Below, one piece after another: positions 8,282-16,945 of a stretch of 64,000 bases of DNA. The notes under the pieces are model-generated. The model was not told where the DNA came from. It saw nothing but the letters and a program-made list of their open reading frames with translations, and did not search any database. Every line of letters starts with the position of its first letter. The first letter of the stretch is position 1. The position numbers and the translations under genes are program-made. Where the stretch lies: positions 1,674,001 to 1,738,000 of the forward strand of contig NZ_CP039886.1 in assembly GCF_005221285.1 (NCBI RefSeq), in the 5' to 3' direction. Origin of the DNA: Neisseria flavescens (GTDB taxonomy: Bacteria > Pseudomonadota > Gammaproteobacteria > Burkholderiales > Neisseriaceae).

Positions 8282-8998
8282 ATGCTCGATATTATCCACC
8301 GCGACAGCCGCACCATCGCCGTCAACAAACCTGCCGGAATGCTGGTGCACCGAAGCTGGTTAGACAAACATGAAACCCGTTTTGCCGTGCAGACCCTGCG
8401 CGACCAAATCGGGCAGCACGTCTATCCCGTCCACCGCCTCGACCGCCCGACTTCCGGCGTCTTGCTGTTTGCCCTCGATACGGAAGCCGCACGGTTATTG
8501 ACGCAGCAGTTTGAAAACAAAACCATCGAAAAAACTTATTGGGCGATTGTTCGCGGTCATCTGCCTTCAGACGGCCTGATTGATTACGCCCTCAAATATA
8601 TGCCCGACAAAATCGCCGAAGCGCAGACCGAGGCGACTTTGCAGGAAGCGCAAACCGCCTACCGCTGTCTGGCACAAACCGAGTTACCGTTCCAGTCCGC
8701 CCTGCGTTATCCGACCTCGCGTTATTCGTGGGCCGAACTTACGCCGCACACCGGCCGCAAACACCAACTCCGCCGCCATATGAAACACATTTTCCACCCC
8801 ATCGTCGGCGACACCAACTACGGCGATTTGCGCCAAAACCATGCCGTTGCCGAACATATCGGCACGCAACGCCTGATGTTGCATGCGCGAAGCCTCAGTT
8901 TTCAAAGCATAGAAGACGGCAGCCGGATGACCGTACAAGCGCCGACAGACAACGACTGGCGGCTCTGGATGGAAAAATTCAAAACCGAGGCCGTCTGA
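8282..8998 (+). CDS. truC: tRNA pseudouridine synthase, TruC/RluA type
   Basis: A 238-residue RluA-family pseudouridine synthase. The catalytic motif HRLDRPTSG, with its nucleophilic Asp, is near residues 55-63; E. coli TruC modifies U65 of tRNA. I start at the ATG at 8282 (MLDIIHRDSRTIAVNKP), where family homology begins; the frame is open further upstream from 8210, but those residues look non-homologous. The gene ends inside an uptake sequence: the TGA of GCCGTCTGA is the stop codon. An internal copy near 8563 encodes SDGL. Confidence 0.85.
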   Translation: MLDIIHRDSRTIAVNKPAGMLVHRSWLDKHETRFAVQTLRDQIGQHVYPVHRLDRPTSGVLLFALDTEAARLLTQQFENKTIEKTYWAIVRGHLPSDGLIDYALKYMPDKIAEAQTEATLQEAQTAYRCLAQTELPFQSALRYPTSRYSWAELTPHTGRKHQLRRHMKHIFHPIVGDTNYGDLRQNHAVAEHIGTQRLMLHARSLSFQSIEDGSRMTVQAPTDNDWRLWMEKFKTEAV

Positions 8999-9028
8999 AA
9001 ACCCGAACCGCACATTTTCAGACGGCCC
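8988..9028 (+). terminator. Uptake-sequence hairpin providing the truC stop
   Basis: AGGCCGTCTGAA at 8988-8999 and its inverted partner ending near 9028 flank a 17-base loop. The first copy contains the truC stop codon. The T-run is weak, so termination efficiency is uncertain. Confidence 0.55.
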
Positions 9029-9095
9029 GGTCATGGAAAAAAACAGGCAAATCCCTTACAATACGCCCCTAAAATTTTGAAAGAATACAAGAATC

Positions 9096-10199
9096 ATGGA
9101 AGCCGAAGTAATCAACCAGCTTAATAACACCTTAAACGACTTGGAGAAGCGCAGCGAAGACATCCGCGTCTATATGGACTACCAAGGCAAAAAAGACCGC
9201 CTTGAAGAAGTCGTCGGCCTCTCCGAAGACCCGGAACTCTGGAACGACCCCAAACGCGCCCAAGAAATCGGCAAAGAGCGCAAAATCCTCGAAGGCATCG
9301 TGGTGACCCTCGACAACATCGCCACAGGTATCGAAGACAACCGCATGCTGATTGAAATGGCCGTCGAAGAAAACGACGAAGAAGGTTTTGCCGCCGTGCA
9401 GGAAGACGTGGCCGGTTTGGAAAAACAAATGGCCGACCTCGAATTCAAACGAATGTTCAACCAGCCTGCCGACCCGAACAACTGCTTTATCGACATCACC
9501 GCAGGGGCGGGCGGTACCGAAGCAGAAGACTGGGCGGGCATGCTGTTCCGCATGTACAGCCGCTACGCCGAGCGCAAAGGCTTCAAAATCGAAATCCTCG
9601 AAGAAGACGACGGCGAAATCGCGGGCATCAACCGCGCCACCATCCGCGTGGAAGGCGAATACGCCTACGGCCTGCTGCGTACCGAAACCGGCGTTCACCG
9701 CTTGGTGCGCTACTCACCGTTTGACTCGAACAACAAACGCCATACGTCGTTCTCATCCGTGTTCGTGTACCCCGAAATCGACGATTCCATCGAAATCGAA
9801 ATCAACCCCGCCGATTTGCGCATCGACACTTACCGCGCATCCGGTGCCGGCGGTCAGCACATCAACAAAACCGACTCCGCCGTGCGTATTACCCACGAGC
9901 CGACAGGGATTGTGGTGCAGTGTCAAAATGACCGTTCGCAACACGCCAACAAAGCCGCCGCGATGGAAATGTTGAAATCCAAACTGTACGAATTGGAAAT
10001 GCGCAAACGCAACGAAGAGAAACAGGCGTTGGAAGAAGGCAAGTCCGATGTGGGTTGGGGCAGCCAAATCCGCTCATACGTTTTGGATTCCTCACGCATT
10101 AAAGACCTGCGTACAGGCTACGAAGTCGGCAATACCAAAGCCGTATTGGACGGCGACTTGGACGGCTTCATCGAAGCCAGCCTGAAACAAGGCGTGTAA
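9096..10199 (+). CDS. prfB: Peptide chain release factor 2
   Basis: A 367-residue class I release factor that reads UGA and UAA and triggers peptidyl-tRNA hydrolysis. The SPF recognition tripeptide is at residues 207-209 and the catalytic GGQ at 252-254. The frame is continuous: the region matching the E. coli programmed frameshift (codons 20-30) reads VYMDYQGKK with no in-frame TGA, so the usual autoregulatory frameshift is absent. A strong uptake-sequence terminator follows. Confidence 0.96.
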   Translation: MEAEVINQLNNTLNDLEKRSEDIRVYMDYQGKKDRLEEVVGLSEDPELWNDPKRAQEIGKERKILEGIVVTLDNIATGIEDNRMLIEMAVEENDEEGFAAVQEDVAGLEKQMADLEFKRMFNQPADPNNCFIDITAGAGGTEAEDWAGMLFRMYSRYAERKGFKIEILEEDDGEIAGINRATIRVEGEYAYGLLRTETGVHRLVRYSPFDSNNKRHTSFSSVFVYPEIDDSIEIEINPADLRIDTYRASGAGGQHINKTDSAVRITHEPTGIVVQCQNDRSQHANKAAAMEMLKSKLYELEMRKRNEEKQALEEGKSDVGWGSQIRSYVLDSSRIKDLRTGYEVGNTKAVLDGDLDGFIEASLKQGV

Positions 10200-10210
10200 A
10201 CCGTAAGAGA

Positions 10211-10248
10211 CAAACAGGCCGTCTGAAAGATTTCAGACGGCCTGTTTG
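10211..10248 (+). terminator. Extended uptake-sequence terminator of prfB
   Basis: CAAACAGGCCGTCTGAAA and TTTCAGACGGCCTGTTTG form a near-perfect 18-base stem 11 bases after the prfB stop. The right arm ends in TTTG, giving a plausible terminator. Confidence 0.85.
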
Positions 10249-10257
10249 TTGTTGAAT

Positions 10258-10496
10258 ATGGCAGTAACTACACCTACTTCGATGGTTTATATTTCCAGCG
10301 GAAAAGGTTTTATCTATTTGAATAAGATAAAGTCTTATCAGCCTAAATGGAATACTGAACGCAGTAAATATATCCGTTTTCAGCTACATGAAAAATACAA
10401 TATAGAAAATCTAAAAATAAACGGGTTTTTGAATATGTAGGGCATGACGGAGATGGCCACGATATGCTTGTTATGTGGGTATTGAGTGCTTTTTAA
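10258..10496 (+). pseudogene. Remnant of a small protein gene, frameshifted in a T tract
   Basis: From the ATG at 10258 the frame reads a plausible low-GC protein to a TAG at 10438. If the T5 run at 10426-10430 had six Ts, the frame would continue without break to a TAA at 10494 and end with FEYVGHDGDGHDMLVMW. That tail looks protein-like (Gly/Asp/His rich, hydrophobic end), so I read this as one gene of about 80 codons broken by a one-base loss. There is no clear ribosome site at 10258, so the 5' end may also be lost. The rest of 10200-10646 holds the prfB terminator and, near 10602, an uptake sequence before the transporter gene. Family not recognised. Confidence 0.35.
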
Positions 10497-10646
10497 ATGA
10501 GAATATTAATCTTTTTGTAAAAATATGCTTTTTAATGTTTTGTAAATGCGAAGATTGACGGTAATATATGGCTTCCATAAAAGTGATTGATAGGTATCAC
10601 AGGCCGTCTGAAGCCTGAGCCTGTCTAATATATAGGAGAATTCATA

Positions 10647-12104
10647 ATGTCCAGTCAAAAGCCGTCTTCTGCCGAAAAAACCTTCTTCGGCCATCCTTTG
10701 CAATTATCCACCCTATTCCATATTGAGCTGTGGGAACGTTTTTCCTTCTACGGTATGCAGGGCATCCTGTTGATTTATCTGTATTACGCCGCGAATCAAG
10801 GCGGTTTGGGTATGGATAAGGCTTTGGCCGGCGGTATTGTTGGCGCATACGGCGGCAGCGTTTACCTGTCCACCATTCTCGGCGCATGGTTGGCCGACCG
10901 CATTTGGGGCGCGGAACGTACCCTGTTTATCGCCGGTATCGTCGTGATGATCGGCCATATTTTATTGGCGATTGTGCCGGGCTTGATGGGATTGCTGTTG
11001 GGCTTGGTGTTTATTGCGCTGGGCAGCGGCGGCGTGAAATCGTCTGCCGGTTCGATGGTCGGCTCTTTGTATGAACGGGACGACCTGCGCGAATTGCGTG
11101 ATGCCGGTTTCTCCATTTTCTATATTTCCATCAATATCGGCGGTTTCTTAGGTCCTTTGTTGACCGGTATTTTGCAAGACAGAATGGGATTCCATTACGG
11201 TTTCGGCGCGGCGGCCGTCGGTATGGCATTTGGTCTGCTGTGGTATTCGCGCGGCCGTAAAAACCTGCCGCATACGCCGGCTCCCAATCCGTTGCGCCCT
11301 GAAAAGGTACAGACTGCAATAGCTGTCGGCGTGTTGCTGGTTTTGGTGTTGGGCAGCGTGATTGCTTCCGGCGCGCTCAATCTTGAAAACTTTTCACGCT
11401 GGCTCTTGGGCGTGGTCATTATTACCGTTATCGCTTATTTTGCACGCCTGCTGGGCAGCAGCCAGGTTGAGGCAGCCAATAAACGTTACATCATGGCCTA
11501 TATTCCGCTGTTTTTGACCATTTGTATGTTCTGGGCGGTTTGGTTTCAGGTGTACACCGTTGCAACGGTTTATTTCGACGAAACGGTCGACCGTACTTTC
11601 TTCGGCTTTACCGTCCCTGTTTCATGGAAAGATTCGATACAGGCCATGTGGGTGGTTCTCTTCTCAGGCGTGATGGCGGCGGTGTGGACGAAAATGGGCA
11701 AGCGCCAACCTAAAACGCCGTTGAAGTTTGCGCTGGCCATGTTGGTAACCGGCGTCTCTTATTTGTGTTTCATCCCGTATATTTCATCCGAGACCCCGAT
11801 GCCGATTATCGTGTTTATGCTGGTGTTGCTGGCGATTACAATAGGCGAGTTGATGCTGTCGCCGATTTCGCTGTCGTTTTCCACCAAAATCGCACCGAGC
11901 ATGTTTAAAACACAAATGGTTGCTTTGAATTTCTTGGCATTGTCCATCGGCTTTACCTTGGGCGGAGTGTTGTTTAAAGACTACTACAATGCCCAGTCGC
12001 CATTGGATTTCTACTGGATGCTGGCCATCATCGGCGCAGTAACCTGCGGTATCCTGCTGGTACTTGCCCCGGTATTGAACCGCATGCTCAAAGGTATCGA
12101 TTGA
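10647..12104 (+). CDS. Proton-dependent peptide transporter, POT/PTR2 family
   Basis: A 485-residue MFS-type inner-membrane symporter that imports di- and tripeptides with protons. The POT signature ELWERFSFYG occurs near residues 28-37 (proton-coupling ExxER), followed by about 12-14 hydrophobic segments and the family motif FSIFYISINIGGFLGP near residue 155. AGGAGA just before the ATG at 10647 is the ribosome site. The gene's own terminator, an inverted uptake-sequence pair, has been split by the IS element that follows. Confidence 0.92.
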   Translation: MSSQKPSSAEKTFFGHPLQLSTLFHIELWERFSFYGMQGILLIYLYYAANQGGLGMDKALAGGIVGAYGGSVYLSTILGAWLADRIWGAERTLFIAGIVVMIGHILLAIVPGLMGLLLGLVFIALGSGGVKSSAGSMVGSLYERDDLRELRDAGFSIFYISINIGGFLGPLLTGILQDRMGFHYGFGAAAVGMAFGLLWYSRGRKNLPHTPAPNPLRPEKVQTAIAVGVLLVLVLGSVIASGALNLENFSRWLLGVVIITVIAYFARLLGSSQVEAANKRYIMAYIPLFLTICMFWAVWFQVYTVATVYFDETVDRTFFGFTVPVSWKDSIQAMWVVLFSGVMAAVWTKMGKRQPKTPLKFALAMLVTGVSYLCFIPYISSETPMPIIVFMLVLLAITIGELMLSPISLSFSTKIAPSMFKTQMVALNFLALSIGFTLGGVLFKDYYNAQSPLDFYWMLAIIGAVTCGILLVLAPVLNRMLKGID

Positions 12105-12197
12105 TTTTTCTATTTAAAATAATGTGATGTACACAGGCCGTCTGAAAAGAATCAGTTTGAACTGGCCCCCAAATCTTGGACACTCATAAAAGCCTAT

Positions 12198-13042
12198 TCA
12201 GGCACTCTGTGTAAGCCGGGTTCTGTATGCGACAGGACTCAGCTTTTTCAATTTCAAACTGCAACGCTCGCGGTTGTAGTAATCCATATAGTCATCTATC
12301 TGTTTCATCAATTCATCCACCGTCAATTCCCCTGCACGGTAGAAACACTCCGTCTTCAGCACCGCAAAGAAGCTTTCCATCGGTGCATTGTCCCAACAAT
12401 TCGCCTTTCGCGACATGCTTTGAACCATGAAATACTCCGCAAGCAATTCCCTATACCCCGCCGTACGGTACAGCACACCTTGGTCGGAATGAAGCATCGT
12501 TCCTTTATCAGTCAGCCGGGGTGCCGCTTTTTCGAGCATTTCCTTCACCATTTCACTGTCGGCTCTGCGGCTCATGGCGTAGGCGATGATTTCGCGGTTG
12601 AACAGGTCCAAGATCGGCGAGAGGTACAGTTTGCCGTCCTTTCCTTTGAGTTCGGTCACGTCGGTCAGCCATTTTTCGTTGGGCTTTCGGGCTTTGAACC
12701 GGCGTTTGAGGAGGTGTTCCGATATTTCGCCCATGGCGGGATGGCGGTAGGCTTTTTTTGCCCGTATGAGGGCTTTCAGTCCTAGCTGCCTCATCAGCCG
12801 CGCCACTTTTTTGCGGTTCCAACCTAATGCTGCTGCAATGCGCCTTTGCCCGTAGCGTCCTTTATGCCGTTCGTAGATTTCGGCGATAAGGGCTTTGTCG
12901 GCTTCATTGGGGTCGGGTCGGTCCTGATGATGGTAGTAAAAGCTGCTTTTGGGCAGGTTTGCGATGTGCAGCAGGTATTTGAGCGGGTGTTGCGCCCTCA
13001 GTGTTTGGACGGTTTGGCTTTGTCCTTTTCGGTCTGTTTTTT
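12198..13042 (-). CDS. IS3-family transposase OrfB (DDE integrase domain)
   Basis: Catalytic subunit of about 280 residues with the rve integrase core. The acidic triad is seen as WLTDVTEL (first Asp), HSDQGVLY (second Asp) and APMESFFAVLK (Glu). The upstream HTH_21-type segment (YGQRRIAAALG) is also present. No convincing independent start was found; it is in the -1 frame relative to orfA and most likely expressed by frameshifting, so the right coordinate marks the shift site rather than a start codon. Confidence 0.88.
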
Positions 13043-13348
13043 GCTGAGGGCTTTTAACTCCTTTAGGTAGGCAACCTTTGCGCGCATATAGCACAACTCT
13101 TCGATAAGCTCTGCCTGTGTTTTTTCGTGGTCGGGTTTGTCGGCGATGAAGGGGTTTTTGCGGTGTTGGGGCATGGTTTTGGATTGGGGATGTTCGAGTG
13201 CGCCGATGCCGCCTTCTTGATAGGCGCGTATCCATCGTCGCAGGTTGGTTCGGGAAATGCCGTAGTGGTCTGCGGTACGCTGTTGACTGCGTATGTGCAG
13301 GTAGTGGAGTACGGCTTGGTATTTGAAGTGTAATGTATATTTGCTCAT
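12998..13348 (-). CDS. IS3-family transposase OrfA
   Basis: A 116-residue DNA-binding subunit of the transposase. The N-terminal helix-turn-helix is visible (QQRTADHYGISRTNLRRWI, about residues 22-40), followed by a coiled-coil leucine-rich tail. Translation probably shifts into orfB at the A6 run (T6 on the plus strand at 13037-13042) to make the fused transposase. Confidence 0.88.
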   Translation of the reverse strand: MSKYTLHFKYQAVLHYLHIRSQQRTADHYGISRTNLRRWIRAYQEGGIGALEHPQSKTMPQHRKNPFIADKPDHEKTQAELIEELCYMRAKVAYLKELKALSKKQTEKDKAKPSKH

Positions 13349-13548
13349 AAAAAAACTGCACCTTGTGAGTTGGAGGGGGGGTGTCCAACTTTTGGGGTGC
13401 AGTTCAGTTTTCAGACGGCCTGATGTTTTTATTGAGGTTTGGAAAAGGGCGGTTTCCAGATTTTTGAAGTAAATCGGACAGGTGGAAAACCCGAATTAAA
13501 TGATACATGATTAAACTGAAATTAAAATTGTGAAATATTAAATAAGAA

Positions 13549-13563
13549 TAAGAATTGTTCTCA
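13549..13563. promoter_or_regulatory. Putative Fur-binding site upstream of nuoA
   Basis: TAAGAATTGTTCTCA matches a 7-1-7 Fur inverted repeat at about 10 of 14 positions and lies about 75-90 bases before a possible -10 (TAAAAT at 13638-13643). I recall that meningococcal nuoA is among the promoters directly activated by Fur, which makes the match more credible, but it is by eye. The 13407-13689 region is very AT-rich and otherwise empty. Confidence 0.4.
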
Positions 13564-13689
13564 TAACTTTATTGAATTTATTAGTGTTTTTTTACTGATT
13601 TGCTGATATTTACCTTTAAATGGCTTTTGAAATTCGATAAAATAGTAATCTATTTTTAAGATTTGTCTGTCAACCAGTTAGGTACGACC

Positions 13690-14046
13690 ATGTTGGCCAG
13701 TTACTTTCCCGTCCTCGTATTCATCCTCGTCGGCCTCGCGGCCGGCGTGCTGTTTATCCTGCTCGGCACGATTTTAGGCCCGAAACGCCACTACGCCGAA
13801 AAAGACGCGCCTTACGAATGCGGTTTTGAAGCCTTTGAAAACGCGAGGATGAAGTTCGACGTGCGCTATTACCTCGTCGCCATCCTCTTTATCCTGTTTG
13901 ATTTGGAGGTCGCGTTTATGCTGCCGTGGGCTGTCGTGTTCAAAGATTTGGGTGCGTACGGCTTCTGGTCTATGCTGGTGTTTATCGTCGTTCTGACGGT
14001 AGGCTTTGTTTACGAATGGAAAAAAGGTGCGCTGGAATGGGAATAG
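13690..14046 (+). CDS. nuoA: NADH-quinone oxidoreductase subunit A
   Basis: A 118-residue membrane-arm subunit of complex I with three hydrophobic helices. Family sequence YECGFEAFENARMKFDVRYYLVAILFILFDLE is recognisable in pieces; its conserved Cys loop lines the quinone-site entrance. The ATG at 13690 is preferred over the in-frame TTG at 13663 because it gives the usual family length. First gene of the nuo operon; its last ten bases overlap nuoB. Confidence 0.95.
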   Translation: MLASYFPVLVFILVGLAAGVLFILLGTILGPKRHYAEKDAPYECGFEAFENARMKFDVRYYLVAILFILFDLEVAFMLPWAVVFKDLGAYGFWSMLVFIVVLTVGFVYEWKKGALEWE

Positions 14047-14519
14047 AAGGCGTTTTGAAAAAAGGTTTCATCACCACCAGCGCGGATACGGTGTTGAACT
14101 ATATGCGTACCGGTTCATTGTGGCCGGTTACTTTCGGCTTGGCCTGCTGCGCCGTGGAAATGATGCATGCGGGTATGGCGCGTTATGACCTTGACCGCTT
14201 CGGCATCATTTTCCGTCCGTCCCCACGTCAGGCCGACCTGATGATTGTGGCAGGTACGCTGACCAACAAAATGGCGCCCGCCCTGCGCCGCGTATACGAC
14301 CAGCTCGCCGAGCCGCGCTGGGTATTGTCTATGGGCTCGTGTGCCAACGGCGGCGGCTATTATCACTATTCTTATTCCGTTGTGCGCGGTGCCGACCGCG
14401 TCGTGCCGGTAGACGTTTATGTGCCGGGTTGTCCGCCGACTGCGGAAGCCCTGATTTACGGTCTGATTCAGCTCCAACAAAAAATCAAGCGCACTTCCAC
14501 CATCGCGCGTGACGAGTAA
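14037..14519 (+). CDS. nuoB: NADH-quinone oxidoreductase subunit B
   Basis: A 160-residue peripheral subunit carrying the terminal N2 iron-sulfur cluster next to the quinone site. Ligand cysteines are visible in GLACCAVEMM, MGSCANGGG and VPGCPPT. It starts inside the end of nuoA (ATG at 14037), implying translational coupling. Length is normal. Confidence 0.96.
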   Translation: MGIEGVLKKGFITTSADTVLNYMRTGSLWPVTFGLACCAVEMMHAGMARYDLDRFGIIFRPSPRQADLMIVAGTLTNKMAPALRRVYDQLAEPRWVLSMGSCANGGGYYHYSYSVVRGADRVVPVDVYVPGCPPTAEALIYGLIQLQQKIKRTSTIARDE

Positions 14520-14531
14520 GGAGAGGACGAT

Positions 14532-15125
14532 ATGGCAAGCATTCAAAACTTATACGAAACCGTCAGCCGCGTTTTGGGCAATCAGGCAGGCAAAGTCATT
14601 TCCGCTTTGGGCGAGATTACCGTCGAGTGTCTGCCCGAACACTATATTTCAGTCATGACCGCATTGCGCGACCATGAAGAGTTGCATTTCGAGCTTCTGG
14701 TCGACTTGTGCGGTGTCGATTACAGCACTTACAAAAACGAAGTATGGCAGGGCAAACGCTTTGCCGTCGTCAGTCAGTTGCTTTCCGTTAAAAACAATCA
14801 ACGCATCCGCGTACGCGTCTGGGTTTCAGACGACGACTTCCCCGTAGTCGAATCCGTAGTCGATATTTACAACAGCGCGGATTGGTACGAACGCGAAGCC
14901 TTCGATATGTACGGCATCATGTTCAACAACCACCCGGACTTGCGCCGCATCCTGACCGATTACGGCTTTGTCGGACATCCGTTCCGCAAAGACTTCCCGA
15001 TTTCCGGCTATGTGGAAATGCGTTACGACGAAGCGCAAAAACGCGTGATTTACCAACCTGTTACCATTGAGCCGCGCGAGATCACGCCGCGTATCGTCCG
15101 TGAGGAGAACTACGGTGGCCAATAA
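14532..15125 (+). CDS. nuoC: NADH-quinone oxidoreductase subunit C
   Basis: A 197-residue connecting-arm subunit (30-kDa family). The signature WYEREAFDMYGIMFNNHPDLRRIL is seen in the second half, followed by the HPFRKDFP tail. It is separate from NuoD, unlike the fused E. coli NuoCD. Start after GGAGAGG; its end overlaps the GTG of nuoD by 11 bases. Confidence 0.96.
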   Translation: MASIQNLYETVSRVLGNQAGKVISALGEITVECLPEHYISVMTALRDHEELHFELLVDLCGVDYSTYKNEVWQGKRFAVVSQLLSVKNNQRIRVRVWVSDDDFPVVESVVDIYNSADWYEREAFDMYGIMFNNHPDLRRILTDYGFVGHPFRKDFPISGYVEMRYDEAQKRVIYQPVTIEPREITPRIVREENYGGQ

Positions 15126-16371
15126 ATTAAGAAACTACACCATCAACTTCGGCCCGCAACACCCTGCGGCGCACGGCGTATTGCGTATGATCTTGGAGCT
15201 GGACGGCGAACAAATCGTCCGTGCCGACCCGCATATCGGCCTCCTGCATCGCGGCACCGAAAAACTGGCGGAAACCAAAACCTACCTGCAAGCCCTGCCC
15301 TATATGGACCGCTTGGACTACGTTTCCATGATGGTCAACGAGCAGGCGTATTGCTTGGCAGTAGAAAAACTTGCCGGTATCGATGTACCTATCCGCGCCC
15401 AATATATCCGCGTGATGTTCGCCGAAGTAACGCGCATCCTCAATCATTTGATGGGCATCGGTTCGCACGCATTCGACATTGGTGCGATGACCGCCATCCT
15501 TTATGCCTTCCGCGACCGCGAAGAGTTGATGGACTTGTACGAAGCCGTGTCCGGCGCACGTATGCACGCCGCCTACTTCCGTCCCGGCGGCGTTTACCGC
15601 GACCTGCCCGACTTCATGCCCAAATACGAGAGCAGCAAATTCCGCAACGCCAAAGTATTGAAGCAGCTCAACGAATCTCGTGAAGGCACGATGCTCGACT
15701 TCATCGATGCTTTCTGCGAACGTTTCCCGAAAAACATCGACACACTCGAAACCCTCCTGACCGACAACCGTATTTGGAAACAGCGTACCGTCGGCATCGG
15801 CGTCGTCTCCCCCGAACGCGCCATGCAAAAAGGCTTTACCGGCGTGATGTTGCGCGGTTCGGGCGTGGAATGGGACGTGCGTAAGACACAGCCTTACGAA
15901 GTGTACGACAAAATGGATTTCGACATCCCCGTCGGCGTCAACGGCGACTGTTACGACCGTTACCTCTGCCGTATGGAAGAAATGCGTCAATCCGTACGCA
16001 TCATCAAACAATGTTCCGACTGGCTGCGCGTCAATCCGGGTCCGGTCATTACCACAAACCACAAATTCGCTCCGCCCAAACGTACCGAAATGAAAACAGG
16101 TATGGAAGACCTGATTCACCATTTCAAACTCTTTACCGAGGGTATGCACGTTCCCGAGGGCGAGACCTACACCGCTGTCGAACATCCGAAAGGCGAGTTC
16201 GGCGTTTACATCATTTCAGACGGCGCAAACAAACCCTACCGCCTGAAAATCCGCGCACCCGGCTTCGCCCACCTGCAAGGCATGGACGAAATGGCAAAAG
16301 GCCACATGCTCGCCGACGTCGTTGCCATCATCGGTACGCAGGACATCGTATTCGGGGAGGTTGACCGATAA
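15115..16371 (+). CDS. nuoD: NADH-quinone oxidoreductase subunit D
   Basis: A 418-residue 49-kDa-type subunit forming much of the quinone-binding cavity with NuoB. The FGPQHPAAHGVLR motif (quinone-site His) is near residues 11-23. I chose the GTG at 15115, inside nuoC and behind GAGGAG, because it yields the conserved start VANKLRNYTINFG; the earlier in-frame ATG at 15067 lies well within nuoC. The stop overlaps the nuoE start in TAATG. Confidence 0.95.
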   Translation: MANKLRNYTINFGPQHPAAHGVLRMILELDGEQIVRADPHIGLLHRGTEKLAETKTYLQALPYMDRLDYVSMMVNEQAYCLAVEKLAGIDVPIRAQYIRVMFAEVTRILNHLMGIGSHAFDIGAMTAILYAFRDREELMDLYEAVSGARMHAAYFRPGGVYRDLPDFMPKYESSKFRNAKVLKQLNESREGTMLDFIDAFCERFPKNIDTLETLLTDNRIWKQRTVGIGVVSPERAMQKGFTGVMLRGSGVEWDVRKTQPYEVYDKMDFDIPVGVNGDCYDRYLCRMEEMRQSVRIIKQCSDWLRVNPGPVITTNHKFAPPKRTEMKTGMEDLIHHFKLFTEGMHVPEGETYTAVEHPKGEFGVYIISDGANKPYRLKIRAPGFAHLQGMDEMAKGHMLADVVAIIGTQDIVFGEVDR

Positions 16372-16844
16372 TGTTATCCGCAGAATCCTTAAAACAAATC
16401 GACATAGAGTTGGCGAAATACCCTGCCGACCAACGCCGCTCCGCCATTATGGGCGCATTGCGTATTGCCCAGACCGAAAAAGGCTGGCTTGCTCCCGAGA
16501 CCATCGCCTTTGTCGCAGAATATATCGGCATCTCGCCTGCACAAGCCTATGAAGTCGCTACTTTCTACAATATGTACGACCTTGAGCCTGTCGGTAAATA
16601 TAAATTGACCGTTTGTACCAACCTGCCCTGCGCCCTGCGCGGCGGTATGGATACCGGCGAATACCTGAAGAAAAAACTCGGTATCGGCTACGGCGAAACC
16701 ACGCCCGACGGTAAATTTACCCTTGTCGAAGGCGAATGTATGGGCGCATGCGGCGATGCGCCGGTGATGCTGGTCAACAACCACAGCATGTGCGGCTTTA
16801 TGACTGAAGAGGCGATTGAGAAGAAATTAGCAGAATTAGAATAG
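16371..16844 (+). CDS. nuoE: NADH-quinone oxidoreductase subunit E
   Basis: A 157-residue thioredoxin-like subunit of the NADH dehydrogenase module that binds the [2Fe-2S] cluster N1a. Cluster ligands are visible as TVCTNLPCALRGG and GECMGACGDAP. It partners with NuoF, but here a foreign-looking gene and 836 bases separate the two. Confidence 0.96.
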   Translation: MLSAESLKQIDIELAKYPADQRRSAIMGALRIAQTEKGWLAPETIAFVAEYIGISPAQAYEVATFYNMYDLEPVGKYKLTVCTNLPCALRGGMDTGEYLKKKLGIGYGETTPDGKFTLVEGECMGACGDAPVMLVNNHSMCGFMTEEAIEKKLAELE

Positions 16845-16945
16845 ATTATCCGGATGCAGCCGGGTTTGTAATCAAATTTAACCGGTTATTCCAAAATTTT
16901 AAATTGTGATTTTAAAAAGTAACAATAAAAAAAGGGGAGTGCTTC

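Larger units (their letters stand above)
12158..13406 (-). mobile_element. IS3-family insertion sequence (IS150-like), 1249 bp
   Basis: Both ends begin TGAACTG when read inward: the left terminal repeat (12158 onward) and the right (ending 13406) match at about 24 of 28 positions, both containing the CCCCAAA and TTGGACAC blocks. The element is flanked by GTT on each side, a likely 3-bp target duplication. It carries orfA and orfB on the minus strand with a frameshift arrangement. Removing the element and one GTT restores an intact inverted uptake-sequence terminator behind the POT gene. Both frames look open, so it may still be active. Confidence 0.9.

Noticed and set aside
13374..13381. G7 tract as a phase-variable switch
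   Set aside because: It lies in the terminal region of the IS element outside the orfA start, with no gene whose frame it would change.
12198..13388. Single 396-residue transposase from 13388
   Set aside because: The N-terminal 110 residues of that frame are non-homologous and overlap orfA; the normal IS3 arrangement is orfA plus a -1 frameshift into orfB.
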